Positions 45,201-53,478 of a stretch of 64,000 nucleotides of DNA are shown here, in pieces. Below the pieces are notes generated by a model. The model saw only the letters and a list, made by a program, of their open reading frames with translations, was not told where the DNA came from and made no database searches. The position numbers and the translations under genes were made by a program. Within the stretch, counting starts at the first letter, position 1. Every line of letters starts with the position of its first letter. Source of the DNA: Pseudomonas sp. Choline-02u-1 (lineage in GTDB: Bacteria; Pseudomonadota; Gammaproteobacteria; Pseudomonadales; Pseudomonadaceae). Where the stretch lies: NCBI RefSeq assembly GCF_002836515.1, contig NZ_PJBC01000061.1:186001-250000 (forward strand), written 5' to 3'.

Positions 45201-45381
45201 GCCCATACTGTTGGGCAGTGGTACCGGCAGCGAAGTGATGAGCCGAATTGCCGCGCCAATGGTCGGCGGCATGGTAACTGCGCCCTTGCTTTCCCTGTTT
45301 GTCATCCCGGCGGCCTATCGCTTAATGCGTCGTCGAAATCTACCTAGCAAACCCGTAACTCTGAAAGGAAATGTCGTATGA
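42223..45381 (+). CDS. cusA: Inner-membrane RND pump CusA
   Basis: 1052 aa, heavy-metal-efflux RND transporter with 12 membrane helices and two large periplasmic loops. It shows the Pro-rich AYPDIxP-like start (IDALPDLSDVQVIIRTPYPG) and the signature GGIAIAIGAMVDAAVVMIEN with the proton-relay acid. Similarity to CusA/SilA rather than CzcA comes from context with CusF and the MetCu-type neighbours. It exports Cu(I)/Ag(I) from periplasm through CusC. Confidence 0.94.
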   Translation: MIAALIRWSVANRFLVLLATLFVTAWGIWSVQNTPIDALPDLSDVQVIIRTPYPGQAPQIVENQVTYPLATTMLSVPGAKTVRGYSFFGDSFVYVLFEDGTDLYWARSRVLEYLSQIQSRLPASAKPALGPDATGVGWIYQYALVDRTGGHDLAQLRALQDWFLKFELKTLPNVAEVATVGGMVKQYQVQLDPLKMANLGITQAQVTEAIGKANQETGGAVLEMAETEFIVRASGYLKTLNDFRTIPLKLESGGVPVSLGDVATIQLGPEMRRGITELDGEGETVGGVVILRSGKNARETITAVKSKLDELKSSLPAGVEIVTTYDRSKLIDRAIDNLSYKLLEEFIVVALVCGIFLWHLRSSLVAIISLPVGVLIAFIVMRYQGINANIMSLGGIAIAIGAMVDAAVVMIENAHKKIEFWHTSHPGQELKGEQHWHVMTDAAAEVGPALFFCLLIITLSFIPVFTLEAQEGRLFGPLAFTKTYAMAAAAGLSVTLVPVLMGYWIRGRIPSEQHNPLNRWLIRIYQPALDAVLRRPKTTLLVALLVFVSALWPMFRLGGEFLPPLDEGDLLYMPSALPGLSVQKAAQLLQQTDRLIKTVPEVEHVFGKAGRAETATDPAPLEMFETTIQFKPHEQWRPGMTQEKLVEELDRVVRVPGLTNIWIPPIRNRIDMLATGIKSPIGVKVAGTNLTEIDSVTQAVEKAAKNVPGVSSALAERLTGGRYIDVDIDRNAAARYGMNIADVQSIVAGAIGGENIGETIEGLARFPISVRYPREWRDSPGALEQLPIYTSSGIQITLGTVAKIKITDGPPMLKSENARPSGWVYIDVRGRDIASVVADLRQVVNQQVKLQPGMSLSYSGQFEFLERANARLKLVVPATLLIIFVLLYLTFARFDEALLIMATLPFALTGGAWFLYLLGFNLSVATGVGFIALAGVSAEFGVIMLLYLKNAWAERVGLGDNSEHALVASIREGAVQRVRPKAMTVAVIIAGLLPILLGSGTGSEVMSRIAAPMVGGMVTAPLLSLFVIPAAYRLMRRRNLPSKPVTLKGNVV

Positions 45382-45728
45382 AACTGACCCTTATTACAGT
45401 TGCCAGCACTGCGGTTGTGCTCTCTTTCGCTGCCCATGCACAAGACACGTCAGCAATGAAAATGGACGGTATGGAAGGCATGGAAATGAAGCAGGAATCA
45501 AGGCAGATGGCTGTCGCCGATGCCGAGGGCACGATCAAGGCCATTGATCCTGCGAAGCATACCGTGACACTCGCTCACGGTGCCGTCCCAGCTGTTCAAT
45601 GGCCGCCGATGACCATGGCCTTTTCCGTGTCGGATGACCAATTGGCAGGGTTGAAGGTAGGAGATCGTGTGTCATTCACCTTTCGGGTCGAAGGAGGTAA
45701 AGGAACGATTGTTTCCATAAAAAAATGA
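45378..45728 (+). CDS. cusF: Periplasmic copper/silver metallochaperone CusF
   Basis: 116 aa. Signal peptide to AHA. Met-rich linker (MKMDGMEGMEMKQ), then the CusF OB-fold with VTLAHGAVPAVQWPPMTMAFSV: H, W and M-x-M positions match the Cu(I)/Ag(I) site with its tryptophan cation-pi contact. It passes metal to CusB. It overlaps cusA by 4 bp and ends the operon. Confidence 0.95.
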   Translation: MKLTLITVASTAVVLSFAAHAQDTSAMKMDGMEGMEMKQESRQMAVADAEGTIKAIDPAKHTVTLAHGAVPAVQWPPMTMAFSVSDDQLAGLKVGDRVSFTFRVEGGKGTIVSIKK

Positions 45729-45885
45729 GTTACTAATGCTGTCGGTTACCTGCACGCATCGTCACGCTGGTAACCGCGCTGTTCCAAGCGAAGCTCACGG
45801 ATCTAACGCGACATTCTAAAGGGCTGAAAACCCGGCAAGTGGCAGCCCTTCAAACACGATTCTTTACGGGGCAGCAAAGAAAGAC

Positions 45886-46431
45886 ATGAACTACAAAGTG
45901 AGGGTTGCGACATCTGATGACGCATCTGCCGTCCAGGCCATCTATGCGCCAATGGTTTTGGACACAGTCATCTCGTTCGAGTTGATACCACCGACGGTTG
46001 ATGAGATGGCAGCACGAATAGCCGCAACAGTGCCGATATATCCCTTTCTGGTCGCAGAGGTAGAAGGCAAGGTCGTTGGATACGCTTACGCAGGTCAGCA
46101 TCGAGCCAGGGAAGCTTATCGCTGGTCGGTAGACGTCACCGTCTATATCGACCCTGCGGTACACAGAAAAGGACTTGGTCGTGCGCTTTATCAGCGACTT
46201 CTACCGCTCCTCGAAAAACAGGGGTTTCATGCAGCCTATGCCGGCATTGCCTTACCTAACGCAGGAAGCATAGGTATCCATGAAGCGCTCGGATTTACCC
46301 ACATCGGCACCTACCCCGAAGTTGGGTACAAGCACAGCCAGTGGCATAGCGTGGGCTACTGGCGCAAACCGCTTTGTGCGGTGACGCCACCTAAAGAAAT
46401 CATCCCATTCATTGAGGTAGAGGGAGTGTAA
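45886..46431 (+). CDS. GNAT N-acetyltransferase (phosphinothricin acetyltransferase type)
   Basis: 181 aa. The GNAT acetyl-CoA site is VDVTVYIDPAVHRKGLGRAL (about 83-102), and IYAPMV, FLVAEVEGKVVGYAYAG and IALPNAGSIGIHEALGF are hallmarks of the phosphinothricin/methionine-sulfoximine acetyltransferase (PAT/Bar, MddA) group. Such enzymes N-acetylate glufosinate-like compounds and methionine analogues. It stands alone near the distal end; its own promoter region is 157 bp. Confidence 0.88.
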   Translation: MNYKVRVATSDDASAVQAIYAPMVLDTVISFELIPPTVDEMAARIAATVPIYPFLVAEVEGKVVGYAYAGQHRAREAYRWSVDVTVYIDPAVHRKGLGRALYQRLLPLLEKQGFHAAYAGIALPNAGSIGIHEALGFTHIGTYPEVGYKHSQWHSVGYWRKPLCAVTPPKEIIPFIEVEGV

Positions 46432-46551
46432 AGGTCAAGGGTGAGATGACGTTGCTGCTATTCGTCGGCATTGAAACCGGGCGGTTCACTTGGAGCTATG
46501 CTGATTGATGATTCTCGTTCGAGTCGGTGTATTGATCGACTGGAGGAACGG

Positions 46552-46944
46552 ATGAATTTGGATGATTTTATCTCAGTGCTTTCCGCAGGTGAGGAAATAG
46601 GCGGGTGCCAACTCGCCAATTCAGATGCTGTGGCACTCGCCAATCTGCATTTTCCTTTCCGTGCCTATTGTCTTGTTTCTGAATGGGCGATATTAGATCT
46701 CGACGTTACAACGTCTCAGCGGCAAGCGATCGCCGATAGAGAGCTAATCCCTGCTCTGGTTTACGCTTTAACCGTTATCCAAGACAGCAGAGGCCGCTTC
46801 CAACCTGGCGATTGGGTCAGAACAACGTTGGGGGTTTCCTTCACTCACGCGTGCTTATTTGAGACGAAAAATACGGTTTATGTGCTTATTGGCGCCGGCC
46901 GTAGGGTGAGCACAGACTTAAACATCGCATTGAGCTTGTGTTGA
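46552..46944 (+). CDS. Conserved small protein, DUF6957-like
   Basis: 130 aa, soluble, no signal. I chose ATG at 46552 because GGAGG sits 6-7 bases upstream; an upstream TTG at 46471 would add 27 residues without a ribosome site. The VIQDSRGRFQPGDWVRTTL and FETKNTVYVLIGAGRRV blocks resemble small Pseudomonas proteins assigned to DUF6957, a family of unknown role. It is the last gene before the L end. Confidence 0.6.
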   Translation: MNLDDFISVLSAGEEIGGCQLANSDAVALANLHFPFRAYCLVSEWAILDLDVTTSQRQAIADRELIPALVYALTVIQDSRGRFQPGDWVRTTLGVSFTHACLFETKNTVYVLIGAGRRVSTDLNIALSLC

Positions 46945-46994
46945 AGGCCTCAGCTTATGCGATCCCCCTTCATGACTGCTTACATTAACTGTTC

Positions 46995-47142
46995 GTGTCA
47001 AACTATGTTGTGAAAAGCCGGACCCTGTATTTGAAGCTCAGTCCATCTGTGTCAGTCTATATTGCTGTTGTCTCTACCCCGAGTCGTTGTACAGACCCCG
47101 ATTTACGCGAGGTGCTGTGTCAAACTATGTTGTTGTTAACCA
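46995..47142. repeat. Left end (L) with three spaced TnsB-binding-type repeats
   Basis: GTGTCAAACTATGTTGT at 46995-47011 and again, identical, at 47117-47133, and GTGTCAGTCTATATTGC at 47049-47065, are inverted relative to the R-end sites. The last ends nine bases before the tip at 47142, mirroring the R end exactly. Wide spacing is typical of the Tn7 L end. The 46945-47268 stretch holds no gene. Confidence 0.88.
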
Positions 47143-47147
47143 GCTGG
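47143..47147. other. Target-site duplication, distal side
   Basis: GCTGG, matching 92-96. Sequence to its right is the former downstream neighbour of glmS. Confidence 0.9.
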
Positions 47148-47213
47148 GTCAGGCATCCGGTTTTCATCACGAACAAGCATTGGGACATCGCGCAGTAGAT
47201 GTTCCGAAATGCA

Positions 47214-47245
47214 AAAAGCCCCTGATTTCAGGGGCTTTTGTTTTT
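47214..47245. terminator. Bidirectional terminator, probably the original glmS terminator
   Basis: AAAAGCCCCTGA pairs perfectly with TCAGGGGCTTTT around TT, with T runs on both strands (TTTTGTTTTT on plus). It separates the glmS/attTn7 side from the convergent fimbrial gene. The insertion has moved it 47 kb from glmS. Confidence 0.85.
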
Positions 47246-47268
47246 CACGCTTGCGGGCAGCGGATCGG

Positions 47269-48375
47269 TTACTGGTAATCGATTGTGAACACCACAGCAC
47301 CGTTGGCAGGTCCTGGGGTCATGGTGGCGGCCGTCTGGATGTAACGCGCTTTCAACGGAATAACGTAGCTGGCGCCTTCCGTCGTGGTTGTTACGACCCC
47401 GCTTGGGCGAAGCGTTGACAGAGGCACCGGCACCGGTACTGCGTCCCCCGTCCCTATCTGGATGCCGATACCTGTGGCGGCTGGCAAGAAACCGCTCGGT
47501 GAAGGAGTCAGGCCAATGATGCCCTGTACCGGGTCAATAACGCTGTCGACAGGATCAAGACGGAAACGCAGGATATTGGAGGCTCGTCCTTGTTCAGTAG
47601 GGGTGTCAGTAGAGCCATCAAAGATCGGGCTGGTGGGACTTCCGGGAAATGTCCCATGGAACGCAGGGCAATTATTCAGACTGATCTGAAAACTTTGCCA
47701 CGGCGTACCGGTGCCCACTCCGGCAAACTCATTGACTGAACGGGTGCCCAGTGGAACGTTGACGTCGGGCGTTACACAGGTGCGCGAGACGACATTCATG
47801 CTGCCGATGAAATTCACGTTTTGTAGATTCAATGTGTTGGTTGGGCTGATCCAGTCCAGTTGCACGCTCGGTAAGGAAGCCCCCTGAATAGTGCCTGGCG
47901 ATACATCTCCGGTTTTTATGAACAACAGATCAAAGCCCAGGGTCGGGTTTTGCGTACAAAACCCGGTCCCACCACCGCAGTTACCTGATGTCGCAGAGTC
48001 AGGCGCTGCCTGACCCTCCGACCAGATGTAAACCCCAATGCCTGGAACCCCGGACTCATAGACCTTACCGGCGTACTGACCTGACCAACTGGAGAGCGGC
48101 AGCGGTGTGGACGACAGCGTCCGACTGCGGGTACGGTCATAGACGCCTGGGTCACACGTAACTCTCGAAAGATTGGTGGAAGTCGTAAAGGTCTGTTTGA
48201 AGAGTGTCGTCCCCAATGGTACGTCTCTGCCGACGGTAATATTCGTACCGATCAGCGCGACTGTTCTGTTGACCGTATTGGTGCCGTCGATGAAGACGCA
48301 ATCGGCCATGGCCGTGCCGGAAAGCATTGTGAAGGCCAGCCCGAGCAAGCCATTTATCTTAGTACGTGTACGCAT
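47269..48375 (-). CDS. Fimbrial tip adhesin-like protein (FimH type)
   Basis: 368 aa. Signal peptide to AMA, then a two-domain layout: an N-terminal domain with paired cysteines (about 26-200), and a C-terminal pilin domain from about 200 with C in CVTPDVNVPLGT and a penultimate-strand ending VVFTIDYQ, the donor-strand motif of chaperone-usher pilins. This is the pattern of adhesins at pilus tips. It should follow the usher gene in an operon; only the stub of an usher precedes it. Confidence 0.83.
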   Translation of the reverse strand: MRTRTKINGLLGLAFTMLSGTAMADCVFIDGTNTVNRTVALIGTNITVGRDVPLGTTLFKQTFTTSTNLSRVTCDPGVYDRTRSRTLSSTPLPLSSWSGQYAGKVYESGVPGIGVYIWSEGQAAPDSATSGNCGGGTGFCTQNPTLGFDLLFIKTGDVSPGTIQGASLPSVQLDWISPTNTLNLQNVNFIGSMNVVSRTCVTPDVNVPLGTRSVNEFAGVGTGTPWQSFQISLNNCPAFHGTFPGSPTSPIFDGSTDTPTEQGRASNILRFRLDPVDSVIDPVQGIIGLTPSPSGFLPAATGIGIQIGTGDAVPVPVPLSTLRPSGVVTTTTEGASYVIPLKARYIQTAATMTPGPANGAVVFTIDYQ

Positions 48376-48390
48376 GGTGGCCTCTTTTGA

Positions 48391-48708
48391 TTAATGGCTG
48401 GCGCTTGGCTTGGCAGGCTCAGCTGCTGTCGCACAGATAGCGGAGGCCGACGCTGCTTGTTTCTGCGAGCGCAAGGTGTTCAACGGGATCACACAGTTTT
48501 CCCCGGCCTTTTCACCAAAACGGATAATCAATGCCTCCGCCGTTGGCTGAACCCGAGCGAACAACTGACCCCCCTGACCGACTACGCCCACCGGGTTGCC
48601 TTTGTCATCGCTGACTTCTGTGCCAAATGGCAGGGGACGACCGTCCGCCAGCGTTGCACGCACGAGTACCGATTCACCCTGGCGGGTTTCGAAGTTCAAT
48701 TTGACCAC
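48391..48708 (-). pseudogene. Fimbrial usher remnant, C-terminal domain only
   Basis: About 105 codons reading NFETRQGESVLVRATLADGR ... LPFGTEV ... GVVGQGGQLFARV ... ENCVIPL, the PapC-type C-terminal plug domain of outer-membrane ushers. It is followed 16 bp later by the adhesin gene, as in intact operons. Upstream of about 48708 the usher is gone; a sensor kinase gene on the opposite strand begins there. An usher is normally about 800 aa, so this cannot secrete pili. Confidence 0.82.
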
Positions 48709-48709
48709 T

Positions 48710-51700
48710 ATGAACTTAAAAATTTGCCTGGCTGGTTGGTTTTTATGCGGCGTCTTCGCGGGCCTGCCTGTGTTGGCAGACCCGCATCCAGATAGTTTGC
48801 GAGTGCTCGGCCGATCGGACGTTGCTGAATACGCAGTCTCGCTGGATGAGGTTGACTGGCGCTGGCTACGCAGCAAAGGCAAGTTGTTACTCGGTGACAG
48901 CAGCCCGGATTATCCACCCTTCGCGATTACCAGTAACGGCGATGATTATGAAGGCCTGACCGCCGATTATGCGCAGTTGATCAGGCAACTGCTGCATATT
49001 GATATCGAGGTGCGGCGCTACGCCTCGCGCGATGATCTGCTGGGTGCTCTGAAAGCTGGCGAAGTCGATATGATTGGTACGGCAAACGGCTTTGAGGCGG
49101 CGGATCCTGAGCTGGCGATCTCGCTGCCATATGCGGATGATAATCCGAGCCTGGTCACGCGCTTTGACGAGCGTCCTGATTTATCGCCAGACCTGGCCGG
49201 CAAGCGAGTGGCAATGCTGTATCACTATCTTCCGCCACTGACGGTCAAGACCTTTTACCCAGAAGCCAAATTGCAGCTCTATCCTTCAACCCTGGCGGCC
49301 ATCGGCGCGGTGGCGTTCGGTCAGGCCGACGTTTATCTGGGCGACACGCTCAGTTCCAACTATCTCATCAAAAAGAACTATCTGAACAATGTGCGGCTCA
49401 GCGATTTTTCTCAAATGGAGACGCAGCCTTTCAGTTTTGCGGTGCAGGGTGGCAACGCCCAGTTATTGCGTATTCTCAACGCGGCGTTGAAGACCGTCCC
49501 CACCGAGGAACGCATGAGAATTCAACACCGCTGGAGCGCTGGCGGGATCGCCATCCGAGGGCAGCACGCAGTGCATTTCAGCATTAAAGAACAGCAATGG
49601 CTGAATGCGCATCCGCGCGTCGTCGTCGCGATCAACGATAACTTCGTGCCCCTGACTTTTGTCGATGAGGGTGGCAACTTTCGTGGCATCAGCGCCGACG
49701 TGCTGGCCAAAATCAGCTTGCGCACCGGGTTGCAATTCGATATCCGGCGCGTCGATTCGGTCAGTCAAATGATTGATGAAGTCACCAGTGGCAGGGCGGA
49801 CATGCTGGCAGCGTTCACGCCCAGCACCGAGCGCGAAGGTGAGCTGCGTTTTACCAGGCCTTATCTGATTAACCCGTTCGTGCTGGTCACCCGACGCGGC
49901 GGCGATGGTACCGCTTTGACGTTGGACAAGATGGCCGGAAAGCGCCTGGCGCTGATTACCGGCAACTTGATGCGCCAGTACCTCATCGAGCAGTTTCCTG
50001 CTGTGCAATTGGTTCCTGCGCGCAATGCGCATGAGGCTATGGACATGGTTGCCACAGGCAAGGTCGACGGCGCACTCAACTCGCTGGTCAGTGCGCGTTT
50101 CATGATCTCGCGCCAATACCGTGACACCTTGCAGATCATCAGCACGGTCGGGACTCAGCCTGCACCTCTCGCGCTAGCGACTGATCGTGGCGCACTGGAG
50201 CTGTACTCGATTCTCGACAAGGCCTTGTTGAGCATAAGCCCGGAAGAAATGGATGAACTGACCAACCGCTGGAGTAGCGAGTTGACGGTGAATGACAGCT
50301 ACTGGCTGCGCAATGGCAGCATGATCATTCGTGGCTTCGTGATCGCAAGCGTGCTGCTGCTGATGGCATTGGGCTGGATTGCTTATCTGCGGCTGTTGAT
50401 GCGCAAGCGCCGCCAAGCGGAACTGGCCCTCAATGATCAGGTGGAGTTCATGCGTGTGCTGATCGATGGCACGCCGCATCCTATTTATGTACGTGATCGC
50501 GAAGGTCGCCTGATGATCTGCAACAGCGGTTATCTCCAGGTGTTCGGCGTGGCGCGTGACGCGGTCATCGGTAAAACCGTGACTCAGGGCCTGTTGATTG
50601 ATGCCGTTCAGGCGCAGGGGTATCAGGATGATTACCTGCAAGTCATGAAGGACGGTAAACCGAGCATTCAAGACCGCAGTCTGACGCTCCCTGACGGACG
50701 CAATCTGACGATCTATCACTGGATGCTGCCGTACCGGGGTAATGACGGAACCGTGAACGGCATGATTGCCGGGTGGATTGATGTCAGCGAACGACTTCAC
50801 CTGTTGCAGGAGCTACAAATCGCCAAGGATGCGGCCGACGGCGCCAATCGTGCCAAGACCACATTCCTGGCGTCCATGAGTCACGAAATCCGTACGCCGA
50901 TGAACGCCATCATTGGCATGCTGGAATTGGCCATGAAGAAAGCCGATCAAGGTCAGACTGATCGTTTCGCGATCGAGGTGGCCTCCGGAGCAGCGCGAGA
51001 TCTGCTGGATCTTATAGGCGATATCCTCGACATCGCGCGGATTGAATCCGGGCGCCTTTCGCTGGCGCCGCAACGTGCCAATCTGCGCGAACTGGTGGAA
51101 TCGGTGGTGCGTATCTTTGACGGCCTGGCGCGGCAGAAGCAATTGCGCCTTCAACTGGAAATGGACGCTTTAAGCAATGTCGATGTGCTGATTGATCCGA
51201 TGCGCTTCAAACAGGTTCTGTCGAATCTGTTGAGCAATGCGATCAAATTCACTGAGGCCGGTCAGGTGCGATTGGAGGTGCATGTCGACTGCAGCGACGA
51301 TGAGCGTCTGCGCCTTTGTTTGCGCATCAAGGACAGCGGCCGTGGGATCTCTGAGGACGACCAGGCCAAGTTGTTCAGCCCGTTCTCCCAGGCAGGCAAC
51401 CATGGGCAGTCGGCTCGCAGTGGTTCCGGTCTGGGCTTGGTGATCAGTCGCACACTCTGCGAAATGATGGGCGGAAGCCTGACATTGTCGAGCCAGCTGG
51501 GGCAAGGGACGGAGATTGAAGTGCGGCTCAGCTTGCCGATCCTTGACCCGCTGGTTAGCGCACCGCTTGAAAACCTCGAGCCGCCGGAGGGCGGCCAGCA
51601 CAGCCTGAACATCCTGGTAATCGACGACTATCCGGCGAACCGTTTGCTACTGTCGCAACAGCTGAGCTACCTCGGCCATCGGGTCACCGACGCCGAGGAC

Positions 51701-52348
51701 GGCGCTCGCGGTCTGCGCGCCTGGCGCAATGGGGCATTCGATGTGGTTATCACCGATTGCAACATGCCCGTCATGAACGGCTACGACCTGGCCCAGGCGA
51801 TTCGTGATGATGAGGCCGCCCGAGGCGCGCCACGTTGCCTCGTGTTGGGCTTCACTGCGAATGCCTTGCCCGAGGAAAAAACGCGTTGCACCTTGGCCGG
51901 CATGGACGATTGCCTGTTCAAACCGATCAGCCTGAGGGATTTGAGTCAACGCCTCATTGCCGTTGTGCGACAGCAGCGCTCAGCTGTGGAGCTCCCGAGC
52001 GGACCCTCCACTGGCCATGACATGGATCTGAGCGATCTTGAACAATTGACCCATGGCGATTCGACCTCGATCAAACTTCTATTGAACGACCTGGCCACGA
52101 GCAACGACGAAGACAGGGTCAAATTGCTGCGCTTGTTCACCGCGCATGATCTTCAGGGACTGTCCGATCTGGCACACCGGGTCAAGGGGGGCGCGCGCAT
52201 TGTCAAAGTGCAATCATTGATCCACGCGTGTGAGGCGCTGGAAATTGCCAGCGAGGGCACCGATACACATGCCCTGACCGAAGCCGTGGACATGCTGCAT
52301 CAGGCGATGGATAGACTGTCCGAGGTATTGAATGAACATCTGGCGTAA
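48710..52348 (+). CDS. BvgS/EvgS-type hybrid sensor histidine kinase
   Basis: 1212 aa. Signal or anchor sequence MNLKICLAGWFLCGVFAGLP; two periplasmic solute-binding (Venus flytrap) domains (about 55-280 and 295-530); membrane helix about 540-565; PAS domain about 585-700; kinase with H725 in SMSHEIRTPMN and the HATPase N/G boxes; receiver with D1016 in ITDCNMPVMNG; C-terminal HPt with H1156 in DLAHRVKGG. The complete phosphorelay needs a separate response regulator, which is not adjacent. A start at 48596 is open but would run through the usher stub, so 48710 is preferred. It may regulate fimbriae, inferred from position. Confidence 0.9.
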   Translation: MNLKICLAGWFLCGVFAGLPVLADPHPDSLRVLGRSDVAEYAVSLDEVDWRWLRSKGKLLLGDSSPDYPPFAITSNGDDYEGLTADYAQLIRQLLHIDIEVRRYASRDDLLGALKAGEVDMIGTANGFEAADPELAISLPYADDNPSLVTRFDERPDLSPDLAGKRVAMLYHYLPPLTVKTFYPEAKLQLYPSTLAAIGAVAFGQADVYLGDTLSSNYLIKKNYLNNVRLSDFSQMETQPFSFAVQGGNAQLLRILNAALKTVPTEERMRIQHRWSAGGIAIRGQHAVHFSIKEQQWLNAHPRVVVAINDNFVPLTFVDEGGNFRGISADVLAKISLRTGLQFDIRRVDSVSQMIDEVTSGRADMLAAFTPSTEREGELRFTRPYLINPFVLVTRRGGDGTALTLDKMAGKRLALITGNLMRQYLIEQFPAVQLVPARNAHEAMDMVATGKVDGALNSLVSARFMISRQYRDTLQIISTVGTQPAPLALATDRGALELYSILDKALLSISPEEMDELTNRWSSELTVNDSYWLRNGSMIIRGFVIASVLLLMALGWIAYLRLLMRKRRQAELALNDQVEFMRVLIDGTPHPIYVRDREGRLMICNSGYLQVFGVARDAVIGKTVTQGLLIDAVQAQGYQDDYLQVMKDGKPSIQDRSLTLPDGRNLTIYHWMLPYRGNDGTVNGMIAGWIDVSERLHLLQELQIAKDAADGANRAKTTFLASMSHEIRTPMNAIIGMLELAMKKADQGQTDRFAIEVASGAARDLLDLIGDILDIARIESGRLSLAPQRANLRELVESVVRIFDGLARQKQLRLQLEMDALSNVDVLIDPMRFKQVLSNLLSNAIKFTEAGQVRLEVHVDCSDDERLRLCLRIKDSGRGISEDDQAKLFSPFSQAGNHGQSARSGSGLGLVISRTLCEMMGGSLTLSSQLGQGTEIEVRLSLPILDPLVSAPLENLEPPEGGQHSLNILVIDDYPANRLLLSQQLSYLGHRVTDAEDGARGLRAWRNGAFDVVITDCNMPVMNGYDLAQAIRDDEAARGAPRCLVLGFTANALPEEKTRCTLAGMDDCLFKPISLRDLSQRLIAVVRQQRSAVELPSGPSTGHDMDLSDLEQLTHGDSTSIKLLLNDLATSNDEDRVKLLRLFTAHDLQGLSDLAHRVKGGARIVKVQSLIHACEALEIASEGTDTHALTEAVDMLHQAMDRLSEVLNEHLA

Positions 52349-52447
52349 CGGATTATCACAGCTCGGCTGGTGACAATATTGTGTTCGGCATCAGCTCCCG
52401 CAATCGCAGCCTTGGCTGCGATTGTCGTATCCACCCCGAGGAATCCC

Positions 52448-53374
52448 ATGGATCGTTTCCAGGAAATGCAGATCTTCGTTGTCGTTGCCCAGGAGCAGGG
52501 ATTCTCGGCGGCGTCGCGGCGTCTGGGTTTATCGGCGGCGAGTGTCACGCGGGCGGTGGCGGCCCTGGAGCAGCATATCGGTACGCAGTTGCTGGTGCGC
52601 ACCACGCGCACCGTGCATCTGACCGAAGCAGGTCAGCGGTATTGTGACGACTGCCGGCGGATTCTCGCCGAAGTGCAGGAGGCCGAAGATTCGGCGGCCG
52701 GCAGCCATGCCTTGCCGCGCGGGCAGTTGACGATTACTGCGCCGGTGTTGTTCGGTGATCTGTTCGTTACGCCGGTGATGGCCGATTACCTCTGTCGCTA
52801 TCCGGATGTGTCGATCAATGCGCTGTTGCTGGACCGGGTCGTCAACATGGTCGAGGAGGGCATTGATGTCGCGGTGCGCATCGGTGAGCTGCCGGACAGC
52901 AATCAGCATGCGATTCGCGTCGGTGAAGTGCGGCGGGTCATTTGTGCCTCGCCGACGTTTCTGGCTGCACATGGCCGCCCGGAGCATCCGCAGGCCTTGG
53001 CCGCGCTGCCAGTGGTGGCGACATCGGCGATCGGTCAGCAACGCAACTGGCCGTTTCTCGACGGCGGTGAAGCGCTCAGCGTGCGCACCGAACCGCGTCT
53101 GACCGTCACGGCCAATCAGTCGGCGATTACCGCCGCGCGCAAAGGCCTGGGCCTGACGCGAGTGCTGTCCTATCAAGTGGCTGACAAAGTCGCGGCGGGC
53201 GAGCTGGAAATCGTCCTCGCCGAGTTTGAATTAGCGCCGTTGCCGATCCATGTGGTGTATCAGGGCGGGCGCAAGGCGCCGGCGCGAATCCGCAGTTTCG
53301 TCGACTTCGCCGTGAAGGCTCTGCGTGAGCACCCGGCCTTGAGCGCTGCGGCGTTATTGCACGAGATGAAATAA
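52448..53374 (+). CDS. LysR-family transcriptional regulator
   Basis: 308 aa. N-terminal winged helix-turn-helix (MQIFVVVAQEQGFSAASRRL, LSAASVTRAVAALE) and substrate-binding domain from about 90. ATG at 52448 gives the standard start MDRFQEM; a longer frame from 52370 is unlikely. It precedes a GST gene in the same direction, and LysR-GST pairs of this type are common in Pseudomonas, which suggests control of that gene. Ligand unknown. Confidence 0.88.
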   Translation: MDRFQEMQIFVVVAQEQGFSAASRRLGLSAASVTRAVAALEQHIGTQLLVRTTRTVHLTEAGQRYCDDCRRILAEVQEAEDSAAGSHALPRGQLTITAPVLFGDLFVTPVMADYLCRYPDVSINALLLDRVVNMVEEGIDVAVRIGELPDSNQHAIRVGEVRRVICASPTFLAAHGRPEHPQALAALPVVATSAIGQQRNWPFLDGGEALSVRTEPRLTVTANQSAITAARKGLGLTRVLSYQVADKVAAGELEIVLAEFELAPLPIHVVYQGGRKAPARIRSFVDFAVKALREHPALSAAALLHEMK

Positions 53375-53478
53375 TCGATTGCAGCGGCTGGTTATTCTGT
53401 TGTTCCAGCAACCCATAGATGATGACTCCATCGGCGCGCTCATCCCCGTAGCGACGTCACTTTCCAGCGGAGTCGACC

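Larger units (their letters stand above)
97..47142 (+). mobile_element. Tn7-like transposon at attTn7 carrying copper, cobalt/nickel and cadmium resistance plus CBASS
   Basis: The element is 47,046 bp. Its inverted tips start TGGTTTTTA (97) and, read from the other end, TGGTTAACA (47142). Nine bases inside each tip begins a 17-bp TnsB-type site, and a GCTGG duplication flanks both sides. As in Tn7, the end with densely packed sites (R) is next to glmS and tnsA starts just inside it, while the end with widely spaced sites (L) is distal. Core genes tnsABCD lie at 354-6515, followed by an additional tniQ-like gene; there is no recognisable tnsE. The rest is cargo. The tips begin TGG rather than the TGT of Tn7. 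All core genes look intact, so the element may be active; that is inference. Confidence 0.93.

Noticed and set aside
45743..45776. CGGTTACC/GGTAACCG inverted pair after cusF as a terminator
   Set aside because: The 18-base loop and absence of a following T run make termination doubtful.
48596..48709. Upstream start for the hybrid kinase
   Set aside because: The added 38 residues are the reverse frame of the usher stub and would bury the signal peptide; ATG at 48710 begins a normal signal sequence.
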